In this document: positions 1 to 12,918 of the stretch, piece after piece
How the letters are laid out: each line of letters begins with the position of its first letter
How positions within the stretch are numbered: position 1 is the stretch's first letter
Notes under the pieces: model-generated
The model's database searches: none
Told to the model about the DNA's origin: nothing
The model's input: only the letters and a program-made list of their open reading frames with translations
Made by a program: the position numbers and the translations under genes
Source: Tubiluchus corallicola
Lineage: Eukaryota; Priapulida; Priapulimorpha; Priapulimorphida; Tubiluchidae
DNA: 64,000 nucleotides
Reading direction: 5' to 3'
Assembly (NCBI GenBank): GCA_030141605.1
Contig: JAQGDQ010000390.1
Span: forward strand, 141,501 to 205,500

Positions 1-3000
1 ACTCAAATCTCTAAAGCACAACAAAGGCTTGGATGAATCAACTAATGTTATATGCTTAGCTGCACCAAAGCACTGACATTTCAACACTGTATTTACCACA
101 CTTTTTATGCAATAGTGCATCGCGTCAAACCTTTTGTCAATATGTGATAGTACAAAGGTTGACTTCGAAGACTTCCAATTTACTGGGCGCCATCATTATT
201 CAAACGCAGGGGTGTCGTCACCTTGGCGTAGGATGAGCACTATATGTACAATATCGCTGTACAACTGACTATAACAGTGACACAGTTTTTCCGTTGTTGA
301 GCGATAAACACTATAATTATTAAGTGAAAGTGAAAGTAGGTTTTCTACGCACACTGTACAAGATTTAAACTCTAGCTGACATGCCACAGACAAAGAGATG
401 CGCTGCCTGAATGAGAACTCAGGAGTGAATTTGAGGTCATGCGTATTGCTGAGTACTAGGGGTGGCCTCGGCTCAAGACGTGGAGAATTAAATAAACCAA
501 TCGACCTTATGATCACATATCAGATATTATCACAGTCAGAATCGAATTTACTTTCTCTTGTGAAATGGAACAATGCATTGGCTGTTATCCGTAATTCAGA
601 TGAATTTTAGGCATAAAGTTTGATTCACACGAACGGTACTTTTAAGCGATAATTTCCCAGCAGAACTAATGATGAAGTTTCTTCACTCGTGTACATGGTA
701 AGCGCGTAGCGCTAATCAGGCAAACGAATAGTTGATTAGTCCAAACAAAAATTGCACTGCAGCATTAGTATGCGGTGAACTTTAACTATGCATAACAACT
801 CGAAGATTTTTTCTACATAATTAAAAGACCCATCAAAAAGTATAATTATGTCGCAGTCTGTTTGTATTATGTCTTAATGTCCACAAGCCAATGCTTCTCT
901 TGTCGTCAAGAGCGAAAACCGTTCAAAAGCATTATTGATATACGCTTCTCACGATACGATGCTTACTGCACTGGTGCTTGGTAACCTATTGTCGTAAAGT
1001 TCGATTCATAAATGCACACATTAAAACACGTTTAATGTCGTATAACACAAGCAGCGGTTGTCCAGGTTACTATTGTCCAAGTTACAGTAGATAGAGGGCG
1101 GTAATTCTGTGCTTCTTTTCCAACATAATTTCCGGGTTTTGAAAGGCTGTTCCCAATAGTCAGGAAAGGCTGTTTTGCAACGGAAGTACGATCTTCAGAC
1201 TAGGACGTCGCTACAACTACTTGGAAGGATATAGACGTAGCACTGTCACTTCAAATAGAGTACATGTACCTTCATCAGCATAAATTTAGTGTACGCTACA
1301 GTACTCAAACATTCTACTCACCCGGTGAAATTTAAACTCACCAAATGTTGTTGGTGATTTAATAAATTCTCAAGTTTAATTCTGTAGGAAACTTCCTCTC
1401 TTGTGAAGTTTTTGCATCAACAAAGATCGTAGGCCTATTTGCACCCTGGACACACGTGCACTTAACATATGATTCATGTTAGGCTTATGATGCTGACAGT
1501 TAGGAGGGTAATTTCAGTGAAGTGAACAGGAAACCCTTCTGACAGTTTCACCTAGAGGCAGCGTTCTCAAGTGCAAGCATATTTTTGTTAGTAGTTTGTT
1601 TATTAGCGTGTATAAAGCGCAGTTCGTTACACTCGTAAACATGCACCAATGCGGCCATAAACTTTTAGGCGTGCTAAAAAGCTGGAGAGATGAATCTATA
1701 GAGGTGCAGCGATACAAAATCCTCATGTGCGACAGCGGTTATACGCGCGGTTGATCAACGCTGAGGGTAGTAACGCGCAGTATACGCTTTGCATGCGTTC
1801 ATACGAGCAGGCAAAAATCAATAAAAGCCCTCCCTACCGACGCCGCATATTTTGTCTGCTACTGGCTCACCATTACCGAATTTACCGCAGTTACCGGATC
1901 ATCACACATTTCGGATGGATACATGTGAACACAGCCTGTGGAGGTGCACATTAAGGTGAACCCACATAGTGACCACCGAACTAGGAAGTATCCGTTAACC
2001 TTCTTAATGCGTGAATGATTGTGGCTAACATGAAATAATTTTCAAACAGGAAACAACCGCTAACAGATTAGAAAAATAAACAAGACAGATTAAAATGGAT
2101 GCGGGAGAGACACAAAGAGTAAAATTACTACTTACATATGTCTGCAGAAATACAAATGTTTTGAAAAGTCAATTTTCATTAATCTTTGTCTAAATAATTT
2201 CCCGGAGGCGGCATTTACCAGTGGAGCCCCATTTGTATGTTCACGAAGAGAATTACAGTACTTGACAACTCGTCATTGTCATTGGCAACGACTGTTGAGC
2301 TAAGACGATACAGATCAATTTTCATAAAATCTGTGGCAATAACCCCTAGAAATTCTTAGAGCATTGCTAAAAACTTAATTTCTGTCCAAGTCATTTTCCC
2401 TATGAATAATATTTTAGCACATTTTTAGATCATAATGAATTCTTCTCTCTTCTAATAACAACATATTTAAAGCTAAAAGTCAGTTAGCGTAAGACACAGC
2501 AGTAAATCCACACCTAGCATAAAATCTTCTGGTGAAATACCTTTGCCCATTTTCAATAAAGGCGATATCTCTCATTAGATGGAGACACCATACTGGCGCA
2601 CAATATTCCTCAATAGGTCGAACCTAAGCTTTAAAAGCTTTAAGCAAAACGTCTCTATCTGTTGTACACTGAAAACAACGAAAGATCGTGCTTGTTACAC
2701 GATTTGCTTTAAAATGAATTTTCACGACAATGCTCGCTAAGTTTAAAAGACAAGAAAAGGGGTACATGAAGTAGGCTCCAGAAAAATCTCCTTAAAAATT
2801 ATACTACTTTACAACAATTTTCTGCATATATCGTACTCGTGTTGAAAGGATTTCTGTTTGTCTTCATTTTAAATCTCCCGCAATACTGTTCCGACGGCGC
2901 CATTGGATGACGAAACTATGCCACGTAAATCAGGGGAAGAAAAATCAATGTTAAATTATGTCCCAAAAAAACTTTCCATGCAAATCTATATTATTTAGTT

Positions 3001-4080
3001 TTTCGCTTACCTACTGGAAGGACTTATGTAACTAGAAAATGTTTTCACCAATAGGTAAAATGTCGCTGACTCACCCTCCAGGGTGCAGCACTCACTAACC
3101 AAAAACGTATTTTTAACCTTACTGACAGGATACAGCAATTTAAAATTTTACTCAGTTAGTGACATGTGCGCTACGAATGCTTTGATTATTTTTTCAAAGT
3201 TTACACAATGTTATCTAAACTTGTTTCAATTGACCTGTCGTTAAAATGACTGCGCTTAACGGTCATCGCGGGAGTTTAAATTTACATGTTTTATACAGCG
3301 TTACTGCCAATTGAAGCCTTGTATATAAAAAGGCAGTATGTAAGTGATTTAAAATTTCAAGGGGAATTTTCCCAGCTTTATGTATATGGTGGGTTTTCTT
3401 GTATTTTAAGATTATTTGATACAGTAATACCTAAATCATGATAAATTTTAACAGGTATCGAATTCCACAGAAAAAAGGCCTGAGCGAAAAAACTAAATTT
3501 ACTAGCGGTTGTTGTGCTTATAGACTACAAAAGTATACAATTTGGTAAACCTAGTTCTCAAAAAAGTGAAATTTCAAGTTATACACGTATTCAATTAAGT
3601 GGCAAGTAGATGGCAGCACAAATGTGTTTCATACAACAACAATTTCTTTAGCATTAAGGTTCTTGAAAAATCCTGCAAAGGCACGTAAGGTCATACAGCG
3701 TATAGGGTTAAATTTATTGCCATAAAGATGAAATACATGCAAGATGTGATACAAATAAAATCATACAAGTAAAATAGCAATTATATGTAATATATAATGT
3801 ATATAATTACATATTACATGTTGTCAAGAACGAGAGCTTTGATGCACGTAATGTACTTGCCTTTTTCACACAAGTAAAAATAGCAATAAATTTCACTATA
3901 AATAAAACAAAAAATGTTGTAATTAATTAAAGTATAAGACAATTTTAATTTTATGATACACTTGCATTAAAATCTGTACTAGTTCATTTTAATGTTTAAC
4001 TCTTTTCGTACTCATAACGCAAATACTAAAAAAGGTATATAAACTAGGCCTACATACAAATAAGTGTATACGTAAGATTC
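1..4080. other. Intergenic, no gene recognised
   Basis: AT-rich sequence with only short chance open frames of up to about 106 codons. None has a recognisable domain, coding-like composition or paired splice signals on either strand. I see no RNA gene and no clear transposon ends here. Confidence 0.5.
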
Positions 4081-4960
4081 ACGAGTGTTGTACATTCGGT
4101 AAATGCTAGTGAAAGGAAGCGTTCTTGTTTATCCTGTTCGTCGGCGAAAAGTTGCATCAGTGTAAGAAATTCCGAAACGAATTTTATGAAAAGCGTAATG
4201 GTTTCGTAAGCAAATCTAACTTATATTTTGGTTGTTTGCGTAAGGGGTATCGTGTTGTTGAATGTTGTAACCAAAAGTGGTGTGAAATAGGCTTGAATAA
4301 GTCATATCATACTGCTCTACAGCGTAAGCCAGATGACTGACCTTGGAAAGAAAAGTCTAGTAGTGAACCGGTACAGGTGTCATAGCTTTTGTACTCAAGC
4401 TAAAGCTGTGAAAGTGCTTTCTTCTGAAGAACCACAGTCTGTTGGTTTAAAGTCTGAAGCGATTGTTAGTGATGCTGACGAGGAAGTAAAGAATAAGTTC
4501 TAGCCTACGTTAGTTACGAAGTAACTAATAAGTTCTACTCCTACGAAGCAACTAGTTGTTAGCTATGTAAAAGAAAGCGTTTCTGAAGCCACAAAGGTAT
4601 TTCCGAAAATAATAGATCATCTACAGAAATGCTTCCTGCAACGGATAGATGTTCGAAAAAAATGTGATTCTTTGAAATGTGATTTAGAACCCGTAGTGCC
4701 TAAAGTGAATTGTACTAATTCTCCTCTTGTCATTCCTGCGCCCAAGTCGATAAATGATTCGTTTGTTGATTGAGAAGCTAAAGAGTTTAGAAACAGTGAC
4801 TATGAAACGTTTGAAACCAATAGTTAATAAAGCCTGTGAAACACCCAAGGGTGATAGTTGCAGCAAAGAAAAACATAGAGTAAGAGAAGAAAGCGAAAGT
4901 GGAAAGTTGCATATCCTAAATAGTACATTAATTATCCCTCGGTAATTAGCACAGAAAATA
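4080..4960 (+). mobile_element. BEL/Pao-like LTR retrotransposon gag relic
   Basis: The frame at 4125-4340 translates to a segment rich in Cys and His (LHQCKKFR, then GCLRKGYRVVEC, then CCNQKWC and a terminal YHTALQRKP). This follows the zinc-knuckle region of BEL/Pao gag-pol polyproteins, where CLRKGH...C...C...HH..LH is usual. Several expected Cys and His positions are replaced, for example Tyr for His in KGYR. The frame stops at 4338 and later frames are broken by many stops, so this is a dead copy. Related-looking sequence continues to about 5150 and probably resumes after 6477, because a hAT element was inserted between. No LTRs were identified. Confidence 0.55.
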
Positions 4961-5160
4961 TAGTTTGTGCAAAGGCGTTATCAGGCAAGCAGCCTAAGCA
5001 GCATTATAAGTGTGAGTTTTTGACAGCCATTTCTAAATGGCTCAATACGTTACTGTTACGAATGCTTATAGCATTCATCTTATGATTTATGTGGAGTCCG
5101 TTGCGAAATCAAACTAATTTTAAGTACAAGAGTACTAATGGGTTGGATAACCAAAATAGT

Positions 5161-6476
5161 CAGGGCACTTTATTTATGACTTTTCTTGCAAAATAGTCAT
5201 AAATAGTCATAAATAAGATTTCAAATTTGTCATAAATAACGAAAGAAAAATAATCATTTCCCGATGAATGGAACAAAAAATTCAGTACAGAAAACTGTTT
5301 CCACCGTCTCTCTCTCTCTCTCTCTCCCACACACACAGGCAGTCCATAAGAAGCTTGCGCGTGACTGTTTGGTGGACTAACACAGTAACTGAGACTGTCT
5401 AACTGATGCGTTTATCTGTCATTAACTCGTCTAGAAGCAACCTAAATAATAAAAAGTAAATGAGCGCGTTACCGCGAAAAAATAAATAGGCACCGACAGA
5501 ATCGTTGTCGTTCCATCGAAAATTTGAATTAAAGACAGCTTACCTATTTTAATGTCCTAAAGTTCTGCCGCCTCAAACCTACGCTCTGCACAATAACAGA
5601 AATCTACACTTCTAATTCTTTTCTTTGCACGTTCATTTCAGTGCCTTTCTCATCCTAGCGGCGTTAGGGGTGAGCATTCTCTACCAGAAAGCGAATTCGA
5701 ATCGAACCGAATTTGTGACTTTCGAATTCGAATCGAACCGAACTTCGATGCTTACCCCTAAGCGGCGTAAGTCAATGGCTTGGGTGTAGGTTTTAGCTCG
5801 AGTTTGCCGCAAGCGTTTCCCGTGCCTTACTGCCTCATCCTCAAGAAATAAGAATAATGCCGTCTGCTAGAATTTGAGCATATTTTATCTTTGGGAGAAT
5901 TTGTTGCTTCATTGTCATTAAAATTTAACTGTTTTTCTTGTTTAGTTATTTTGCTTAATGTAATTTTAATTAGAAAACATACGTGACGGTTCCCTAGAAA
6001 GATGTAATAGCCAATAGTATTTTCCAACATTAAATTTAAAATCGATATTTAAAAAAATACATTATTTACTTGTACTAATTGTGGCTACGAATTGTGACTG
6101 TACGAATTAATTAATAGATTGATTTTTATGAGCAGTAATTTTATAGGTCATCCTAAACAAATTAAAACCGATACTATAATTATTATAAACACGATCACGG
6201 ATTTCAGTCTGGAGGGATGCCTGCATGCAAAACAATACGAGAAACTTCAGGCCTTGGAATGATGAAAGTAGACATTTTTATTACATTTTAATGTAATGAA
6301 GAACGAAGAAAGGCAAAATACAAGATTCTGATTAAAAATATGTATTTCTTTTAGCTCAGGATGGCATTTTTGGTCAAAATTTGACACGTCATAAATAGTC
6401 ATAAATAAAATCTGAAATTAGTATTAAATAAGCTATTTATGCAATTTATGACTAAAGTCATAAATAAAGTGCCCTG
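5161..6476. mobile_element. Non-autonomous hAT-type DNA transposon (1316 bp)
   Basis: The element begins CAGGGCACTTTATTTATGAC at 5161 and ends with the reverse complement of this at about 6456-6476. It is flanked by a perfect 8-bp target duplication, AAAATAGT (5153-5160 and 6477-6484). An 8-bp duplication with CAGGG ends is typical of the hAT superfamily. Both subterminal regions repeat the phrase GTCATAAATA several times. No transposase frame is present, so it would have moved using an enzyme encoded elsewhere. It carries a short TC/CA microsatellite near 5307-5337 and a nested 96-bp element. Confidence 0.85.
5665..5760. mobile_element. Nested 96-bp MITE (hAT-like)
   Basis: Terminal inverted repeats TAGGGGTGAGCAT (5665-5677) and ATGCTTACCCCTA (5748-5760) match at 12 of 13 positions. 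The flanks are an exact 8-bp duplication, AGCGGCGT (5657-5664 and 5761-5768). The interior is a twice-repeated GAATTCGAATCGAACCGAA phrase. It lies wholly inside the larger hAT element, so it inserted later. Confidence 0.8.
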
Positions 6477-6733
6477 AAAATAGTGCAGACAGTACTTTGT
6501 TGCCAAATTGGATGGCTTCACATATTGCGCCTATTAGCATTGTGATAACCCGACGTATGTACACGGAGCTTATGATAACTAAAGGTACTTTCACACAGAT
6601 TTTACTAGTAAGGTCAAGGTGCGTCTTATAATGCTTCTTACAAAGGTAATGGGATTTATAACATTGATTAAAGAATTGCTGTATAGGTAGATCCCTATAA
6701 AGTTCATTTATTGCGTTTTCAGTTGCATATAAT

Positions 6734-7220
6734 CAGGCTGCATAAGATTATGGATATCCATAAAATAAGACCAAAAATCCATAAAATAAAATTTGAAAAA
6801 TCCATAAAATAAGAAATGCATAAAATAAAAAACAATTTTTTGTGATTTTTTGTACAAAATAAGGCAATCAAAACTGAATACAGGCATTGGATCGGAAACT
6901 TCAGCCTAGAGGGCATTCTACATTCGTACCAAATAGATGAATTATTTGAACTGAAGTGATGAATTACGAGGCATTGTCTCGTAAAATTTGATTAAATTTG
7001 AAGTGATATGAAACCGATAAAATTAAAACTAAGTCCTGCGTGTTTAAAAACACGTTTCAAGCACTCCTGTTTGTACTTTTTACTTGATTTCCCCCTGGGC
7101 ATCTCATTCCAGATATAGTCTATTTCTTATTTTATTGATATCCATAAAATAAAATTTCAAAAATCCATAAAATAAGCTATTTTATGTATTTTATACATAT
7201 CCATAATCTTATACACCCTG
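6734..7220. mobile_element. Second non-autonomous hAT-type element (487 bp)
   Basis: The left end CAGGCTGCATAAGATTATGG and the right end (reverse complement CAGGGTGTATAAGATTATGG) form near-perfect inverted termini. A perfect 8-bp target duplication CATATAAT flanks them (6726-6733 and 7221-7228). Subterminal CCATAAAATAA repeats occur on both sides, the same architecture as the 1316-bp element but a different repeat word. No coding capacity for a transposase; the short frame at 6719-6916 is not meaningful. Confidence 0.85.
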
Positions 7221-8551
7221 CATATAATGCATTACAGTGATATAAAGGTGCGAAATGTATAGTTAAAAGTGTGATCAAATACAGAGATATCTTATGTGTT
7301 TCAGTTTGGATAAATATTTTGAATATGGTTTTGAATTTGAATTTAAAATGTTCCTTTTTATTTTATTGATGTCATTGATGAATGGTGGTATAATGTGAAC
7401 TGAATGATACTTCACTAAAATACTTAAATAATGAAATGAAAATGTTCGAGGAATCGAGTTACCATAAACTAATAACGCATTAAGTATAATATAACAGTTT
7501 TAGTTTGATAAACATGTGGCACAATTTAGAGCGTACGTGAATGTTTAGCGTACAAGTATGCATATTTAAAATGTTAATATTGGTGCATATGCAGATTATC
7601 ATTTCTATGTTGTAGTTTTGCAGATAGGTTACTACAATACATCGTTGTTAAGCTCTCAATGAATACACAATTTTTGAGTTAGTGTGGCAGCAATAACAAA
7701 CGGGGAAACAATTATGTGTACACATCTTGTCAGTAAAGGTTTATTATAATTATTATTATAATCTAAGAAAGATTAAGATTAGCTTGGATAATGTCCTGAG
7801 AATCTGCATAATTGACATCAAAATAATTTACAGTTTACAAATTACTGTCCCCTGTAATTATCATGTCTTTGAACATATAATTATATTTGTAAGAAATAGT
7901 TGATATATTTCCTATAGGCCTATATCTTGAAAATTTCTATTTCCTTGCAAATTGAGCAAAATATTATTACATTGTCTGCATGTTTGAAAATTGTTATGTT
8001 TGTTATGTAATTCTAGAATTTAATTGTTATGTGTGTCAAAAACTGTCAATTATAGGCCAGTTAGGCCTACATCAAATAACAATGTTGTGATTGATGTATC
8101 TGTCTTATTGTCATTAATATTTTGTAAATATGTATTGTATAATAACTGTAATGTATATGTTGCCTGTTGAATGTTAAGTTAACCCAATAAATGAAATTAA
8201 ATTAAATTAGCTAGTTATCACAATACAAACAGCAGTACAGCGAAAAAAAGACATCGTTTGCTCTACTCAAGAGGCATATAAATTATGATATCGCAAAATT
8301 ATTATTAATGCGATTTCATGCAAAAAAGCTAATACTACGTTGATTAAGTTTCACTTGAATATTGGATTCAGCCAGATTCTATGACGATTACGTGTCTGTG
8401 CGCTCACTAGTTTTGAGAGAAAGCTACAACACTCAGTTTAAATACCTTTTCTTTAACCGAAAGAGCTAGTCTACTGTTAATAGTGTAGAGCAGCTGTTTG
8501 TGTTACTGACCCATAACCACGAGTCCACGACAAAGAAAAAGCAATGAAATA

Positions 8552-8830
8552 TTTCTACTTAAAAACAACGCAACTTTACTTTACAAAGTTAAAAATTTAA
8601 AATCATGCTAAACGTTTCGACAAACTATTGTTTCAAACGTTTCATCATCAATAGTATATTTACAAACATACAACCAGTTTATATAGGCAGAGCCTATTAA
8701 GCACTAATTAAGTAGTTAATAGAAGACAAATAGGTAATGAACGTTTGGCATGATTCTAACTTTTTAACTTTGTAAAGTAAAAGTCTTAATAAAGTTGTGT
8801 TGTTTTTAACTATAAATATTTTTAAGTACC
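8552..8830. repeat. Long imperfect inverted repeat, possible Penelope-like terminus
   Basis: The left arm (about 8552-8617, TACTTAAAAACAAC through TTTACAAAGTTAAAAA to CATGCTAAACGTT) is repeated in reverse complement on the right (about 8740-8830) with some indels. The spacer contains overlapping AAACGTTT/GAAAC words on the minus strand next to GATGATGAAACG. Such arms and the GAAACGTTT wording are reminiscent of Penelope-like element ends, but no reverse transcriptase is next to it. Confidence 0.4.
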
Positions 8831-9193
8831 GTAATAAAAATTGAAATGTTTTTGTCCTAATTTATGTTACTCAGCACAAGTTTATTACGCTTAAACTACT
8901 TCGTAGTGATTGTTGAGTAAGTATCCGTAGATAAAACTGTTCCATTCCCCATTTCACAGGAAATCTTTGCAATGGCGCTTCATCATGTTGTGAAATTGTG
9001 ATGTAGAAGATGTGAAGTAGAAAATTTTCTTTTGAAATTACATAAGTTTCTGGAATAGGTAATGCTTGCGTAATGCTGAGTAATTTGAGTGGGATATATG
9101 TGCTTTAAAATTCCCGTTCTTCCCTTTCAACGACTTACTATACAATTATCAGGACACTCACTAGATAGTAACTATATAAGGGTAAGTATAGCT

Positions 9194-9239
<46 letters not shown>

Positions 9240-10646
9240 CAAAACCAATACCAATTTTACATTGTGTATGATCTTGCCACGTACATGCCTTTGCCACCTG
9301 ATTACATGTATAATAGTTTAATGCTCAAAAGGACTAGCTGGGATCACCCTACTGACGATTAAGGTCAGAAACTTTTTAAACTGAGTAAATCGTGCAGTCG
9401 TAACCTTAAACCAATTTAAAGACCTCAATGAGATCGCATCTTATTCTACGGTCTTCTAACATTGTAAATTTTACTCATTCAGCCTCTCATCATAACGTAA
9501 GTCTTTTAATATAAATCTGTAAGTTAAGAATTCTAATATTACAAGATCACCCGACTAACTGTTAATGGTGTGTTACCATTGTTGCTTAAAATCACCTGTC
9601 ACCACTTGTGTTGTTCTAGATATTTTCATAAGCATAAGCATGCATTATCTTTGTGATTTGTACTCAAGTTTTCCTTATAGCTTGTAAATAATTATTTTGT
9701 TGTAATTGTTTTTTGCATAATAATATCTCTGTTCCAACACTCAGTCAATGTATTAGAGCCTGCCATAACTATGCCTAACTTTACAATAAGTTGTCAACTA
9801 TTTTTTATTAGATTTTAAATAGCCATACAAAGGGACTGTCTATAATCTAGCAGTGCAGTAAGTAATCAGTTATTTTTTTATTATTTCTAACACCCGTCGT
9901 CATAACATGGCTTATAAGTGCACAAAAATCAAAATAAAAAAAGGAAAACATAAGCTTTCATAATCTGATGCTGCTTACCTACCATGCAGCAGCTCACGGA
10001 ACTAATTGCCGTTTCTTAGCACAGTTGCAAAGAAAATATAATTCAGTAAGTTAAGGAATCTAATGCTATAATAGCAGCTGACGAAACTGCTTATAGTGTG
10101 ATATGATTGTTGGTAAAAGTTATACCTCCATCTGTGTGTGGTATGCGGTATTTAACCTTTTAACCTTGCTAAGCTCAGCGAATTGTTTGTGACGTCACTG
10201 TGAACATCACATCAGAGTCTTATAGCAATCTTCATGTACGCAAACGCACAGGGAAGATGCCTACCATTGCACAAACTGTGGTTAGTTTGTGACATAAGCG
10301 ATAGCTGCGCTCGGTTGCGGTTAATTAACTTCCCAATTATTCCAGCATTAGAAACAATTGCTAACATTTATAGGCTAGAAGATGTACATTTTCCACAGTA
10401 AATTAAAATGAGATTCAGTCTAATCAATCGTCTGGTTTTTCTTTTAATTATTAGTTAAGTTGTTAATTAATAGTACATGTATAATAATGTTTTAGTCTTA
10501 ATGATATCTGTACACTTGCACTGAAATCTGCAATAATTAATTTTTACGTTTTGCTTTTTTCCTACTCATATTAATTATAAAGCTTAAACAAGGCTAAATA
10601 TCAGTAAGGCTATTTTTAACACTAATAAAATAATAATAAATTACAT

Positions 10647-10651
<5 letters not shown>

Positions 10652-10717
<66 letters not shown>
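10652..10717. repeat. (AT)n microsatellite
   Basis: Uninterrupted AT dinucleotide run of about 33 units in an AT-rich intergenic stretch. Confidence 0.95.
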
Positions 10718-10719
<2 letters not shown>

Positions 10720-12133
10720 CAAAAAATTATATGTAATAACAATAAAATTATTTCAAAATTCCATCAAACAATTTAAACATTTGTCCATCTTTGTTTTGAA
10801 GTACTACCACTACCTTTAGAATATTCGTTTGGAAGGACTTGGGAGAAAAACTCCAGCTTCATTTCGAAATTTCGTTGCAAAAATAAATAAAAACATTAAG
10901 AACTAAATTAATTGAACATATTCTTTTCGTTTGAAGTATAAATCAGTAAACATTGGTTGGGTTTTAACAGTAGCACGCGGCTCAAGGTTAAATGGGTGGG
11001 CCAGTTATGGATGATGGAGAGAAAAGCGATGATTGAGGAAGGATTTGATTCTAAAGATTGATGCGAAGGAATGGAAATAGCAGATAATGTTGAAATCCCT
11101 TCATTGGTACATAAAATAAAATTCTCGAAGTTTTAACTTTTCCGTTCGTACCATGTTCTTCTAACTGAATTGTTCTGGGCCAACTTTAGTACCAAAGTTG
11201 CTACCTGTTTTTTGTACGCATTGAGCTGTGGGAGTTTGTGGGGATATCGCTAGCTATTGTGAGTAGCTTACAAAATTTTTCCATTGGAATCAAATAGAAT
11301 GAAAACAAATATTTTCCCTATTTCCTAGACGGTTCTGGAGTTTCTAAGACGTTTCCAGGCGTTAGTGATTTCCATATCCCTGGCTCGACGTTGACTTGTT
11401 AGTTTCTCTGAGAAGTCGGTAAACTATGTCTTTGAATGAGAGATGTATGGCCGGGTTCAAGCATTGTTCCGTCAGATCGGCTTCTGTCAGACATCCAGAT
11501 GGGCGAATAAGCTCCGCCTAAACACACAAAAAAGTTACGTGTACTTTATCCTCATATATAATGCAGAGCTCTCTACATCCACACAATACACCTTTTCGTT
11601 CAATTTCACGCATGCGTCATAGCGAACGTTGAGCATGCTCATGGCACATGAATTTTGTTTTAATTCAAGGCTTTTGTCCGTGAACAGCGAGACTGAGACT
11701 CTAGTTTTCTTTTAGTTTTTAAGCGGATCTTTTTAGCTTAATAAACTTTACTTCTTAAATCTTCCTATATCTTTCCTGTTATCATTCTTGTTTAGAAGAG
11801 AAACTACTTTACATATTTTCGTATCGTCATTTATTGCCACTCATAACAACCACGATTATATCATTCAGTTTTTTCATAATGGACATGCAGTGATGCATTA
11901 AGTAAACTGTTATGAGAATGTAAGATGTAATAACTGCATACCGTATATTTATGTGAAGATTTTAGGCTCACAACGTTTTATGCATTATTTCAATAGTCGT
12001 GAACTGAATGTTTTATTCACCCTTACAAACGTGTAAAACACGTGTAATACAGAATACAAACTTAACTATTATAACAAACGAAGCTTGTGTATAAGTCATT
12101 ATAGCTCATATACAGATTTACGGCCTAAAGATG

Positions 12134-12345
<212 letters not shown>

Positions 12346-12361
12346 ATATTTTACATATAAA

Positions 12362-12700
12362 AATATCAGTATTATTATATTAACATCCTTAATGCGATTG
12401 AACAGTAGAGTAATGAGAACGGCAAATATATCCATTTACGTCATCAAAACAGTCATAGTTAAAAGATATTATGCTTATTTACAGTTTTGTTAGAAATTCT
12501 GTAGCTTTGTCATTTAGAAGTGTATACAATTTCATGTTCAAATCAAAACTACATTCGATAAGAACGTAGTTTGTCCTAGTGCATTCAAAAATGAAGTGCT
12601 TTTCATTTCCCAAAACACTGTAGAGATGACACAAACACAGGTCTCTTGAGGTGTTTCTCTTCCTCCCCAATTCAACCTCAAAATTGTGTAAGCCGGTATT
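12362..12700 (-). mobile_element. LINE 3' tail fragment (zinc-finger end of ORF2)
   Basis: The minus-strand frame 12479-12670 reads CLCHLYSVLGNEKHFIFEC, the CxxC...HxxxxC pattern found at the C-terminus of many non-LTR retrotransposon reverse transcriptases. It is followed by a stop and a short 3' UTR. A second copy at 16010-16233 shares most of the last 220 bases, confirming a mobile family. Only the 3' end is present (5' truncation), as is usual for LINE insertions. Confidence 0.7.
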
Positions 12701-12918
12701 TAATCTGACATAGCCGAAATGTTTTGATAAACGTATTTTCTAAATTATTTTAGGCGCTTGCTTTTTAGTTTATTATCAAAACTATAAAGTACAAACATAC
12801 ATGCACGCCCGCTGTCTTTGCCACATTCATCACCACTACTATAAAATTCATACTAATAATTGCGTGTACTCTACTGCTACAATTATTACTACTGTACTAA
12901 AACTATAAATTTATAGTT

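Larger units (their letters stand above)
7229..12070. other. Intergenic, repeats only
   Basis: No coding exon recognised. It contains an AATAAA plus AAATT-repeat tail near 8186-8210 that looks like a retroelement or SINE 3' end, an inverted-repeat structure at about 8552-8830, an (AC)n(AT)n tract at 9193-9237 and a long (AT)n tract at 10652-10717. Otherwise nothing that I can assign. Confidence 0.45.

Noticed and set aside
1727-1954. 75-codon frame near the left end
   Set aside because: Chance frame without domain, splice or composition support.
5665-5760. tRNA-like TTCGAATC words
   Set aside because: They belong to the MITE interior; no acceptor or anticodon stem can be formed.
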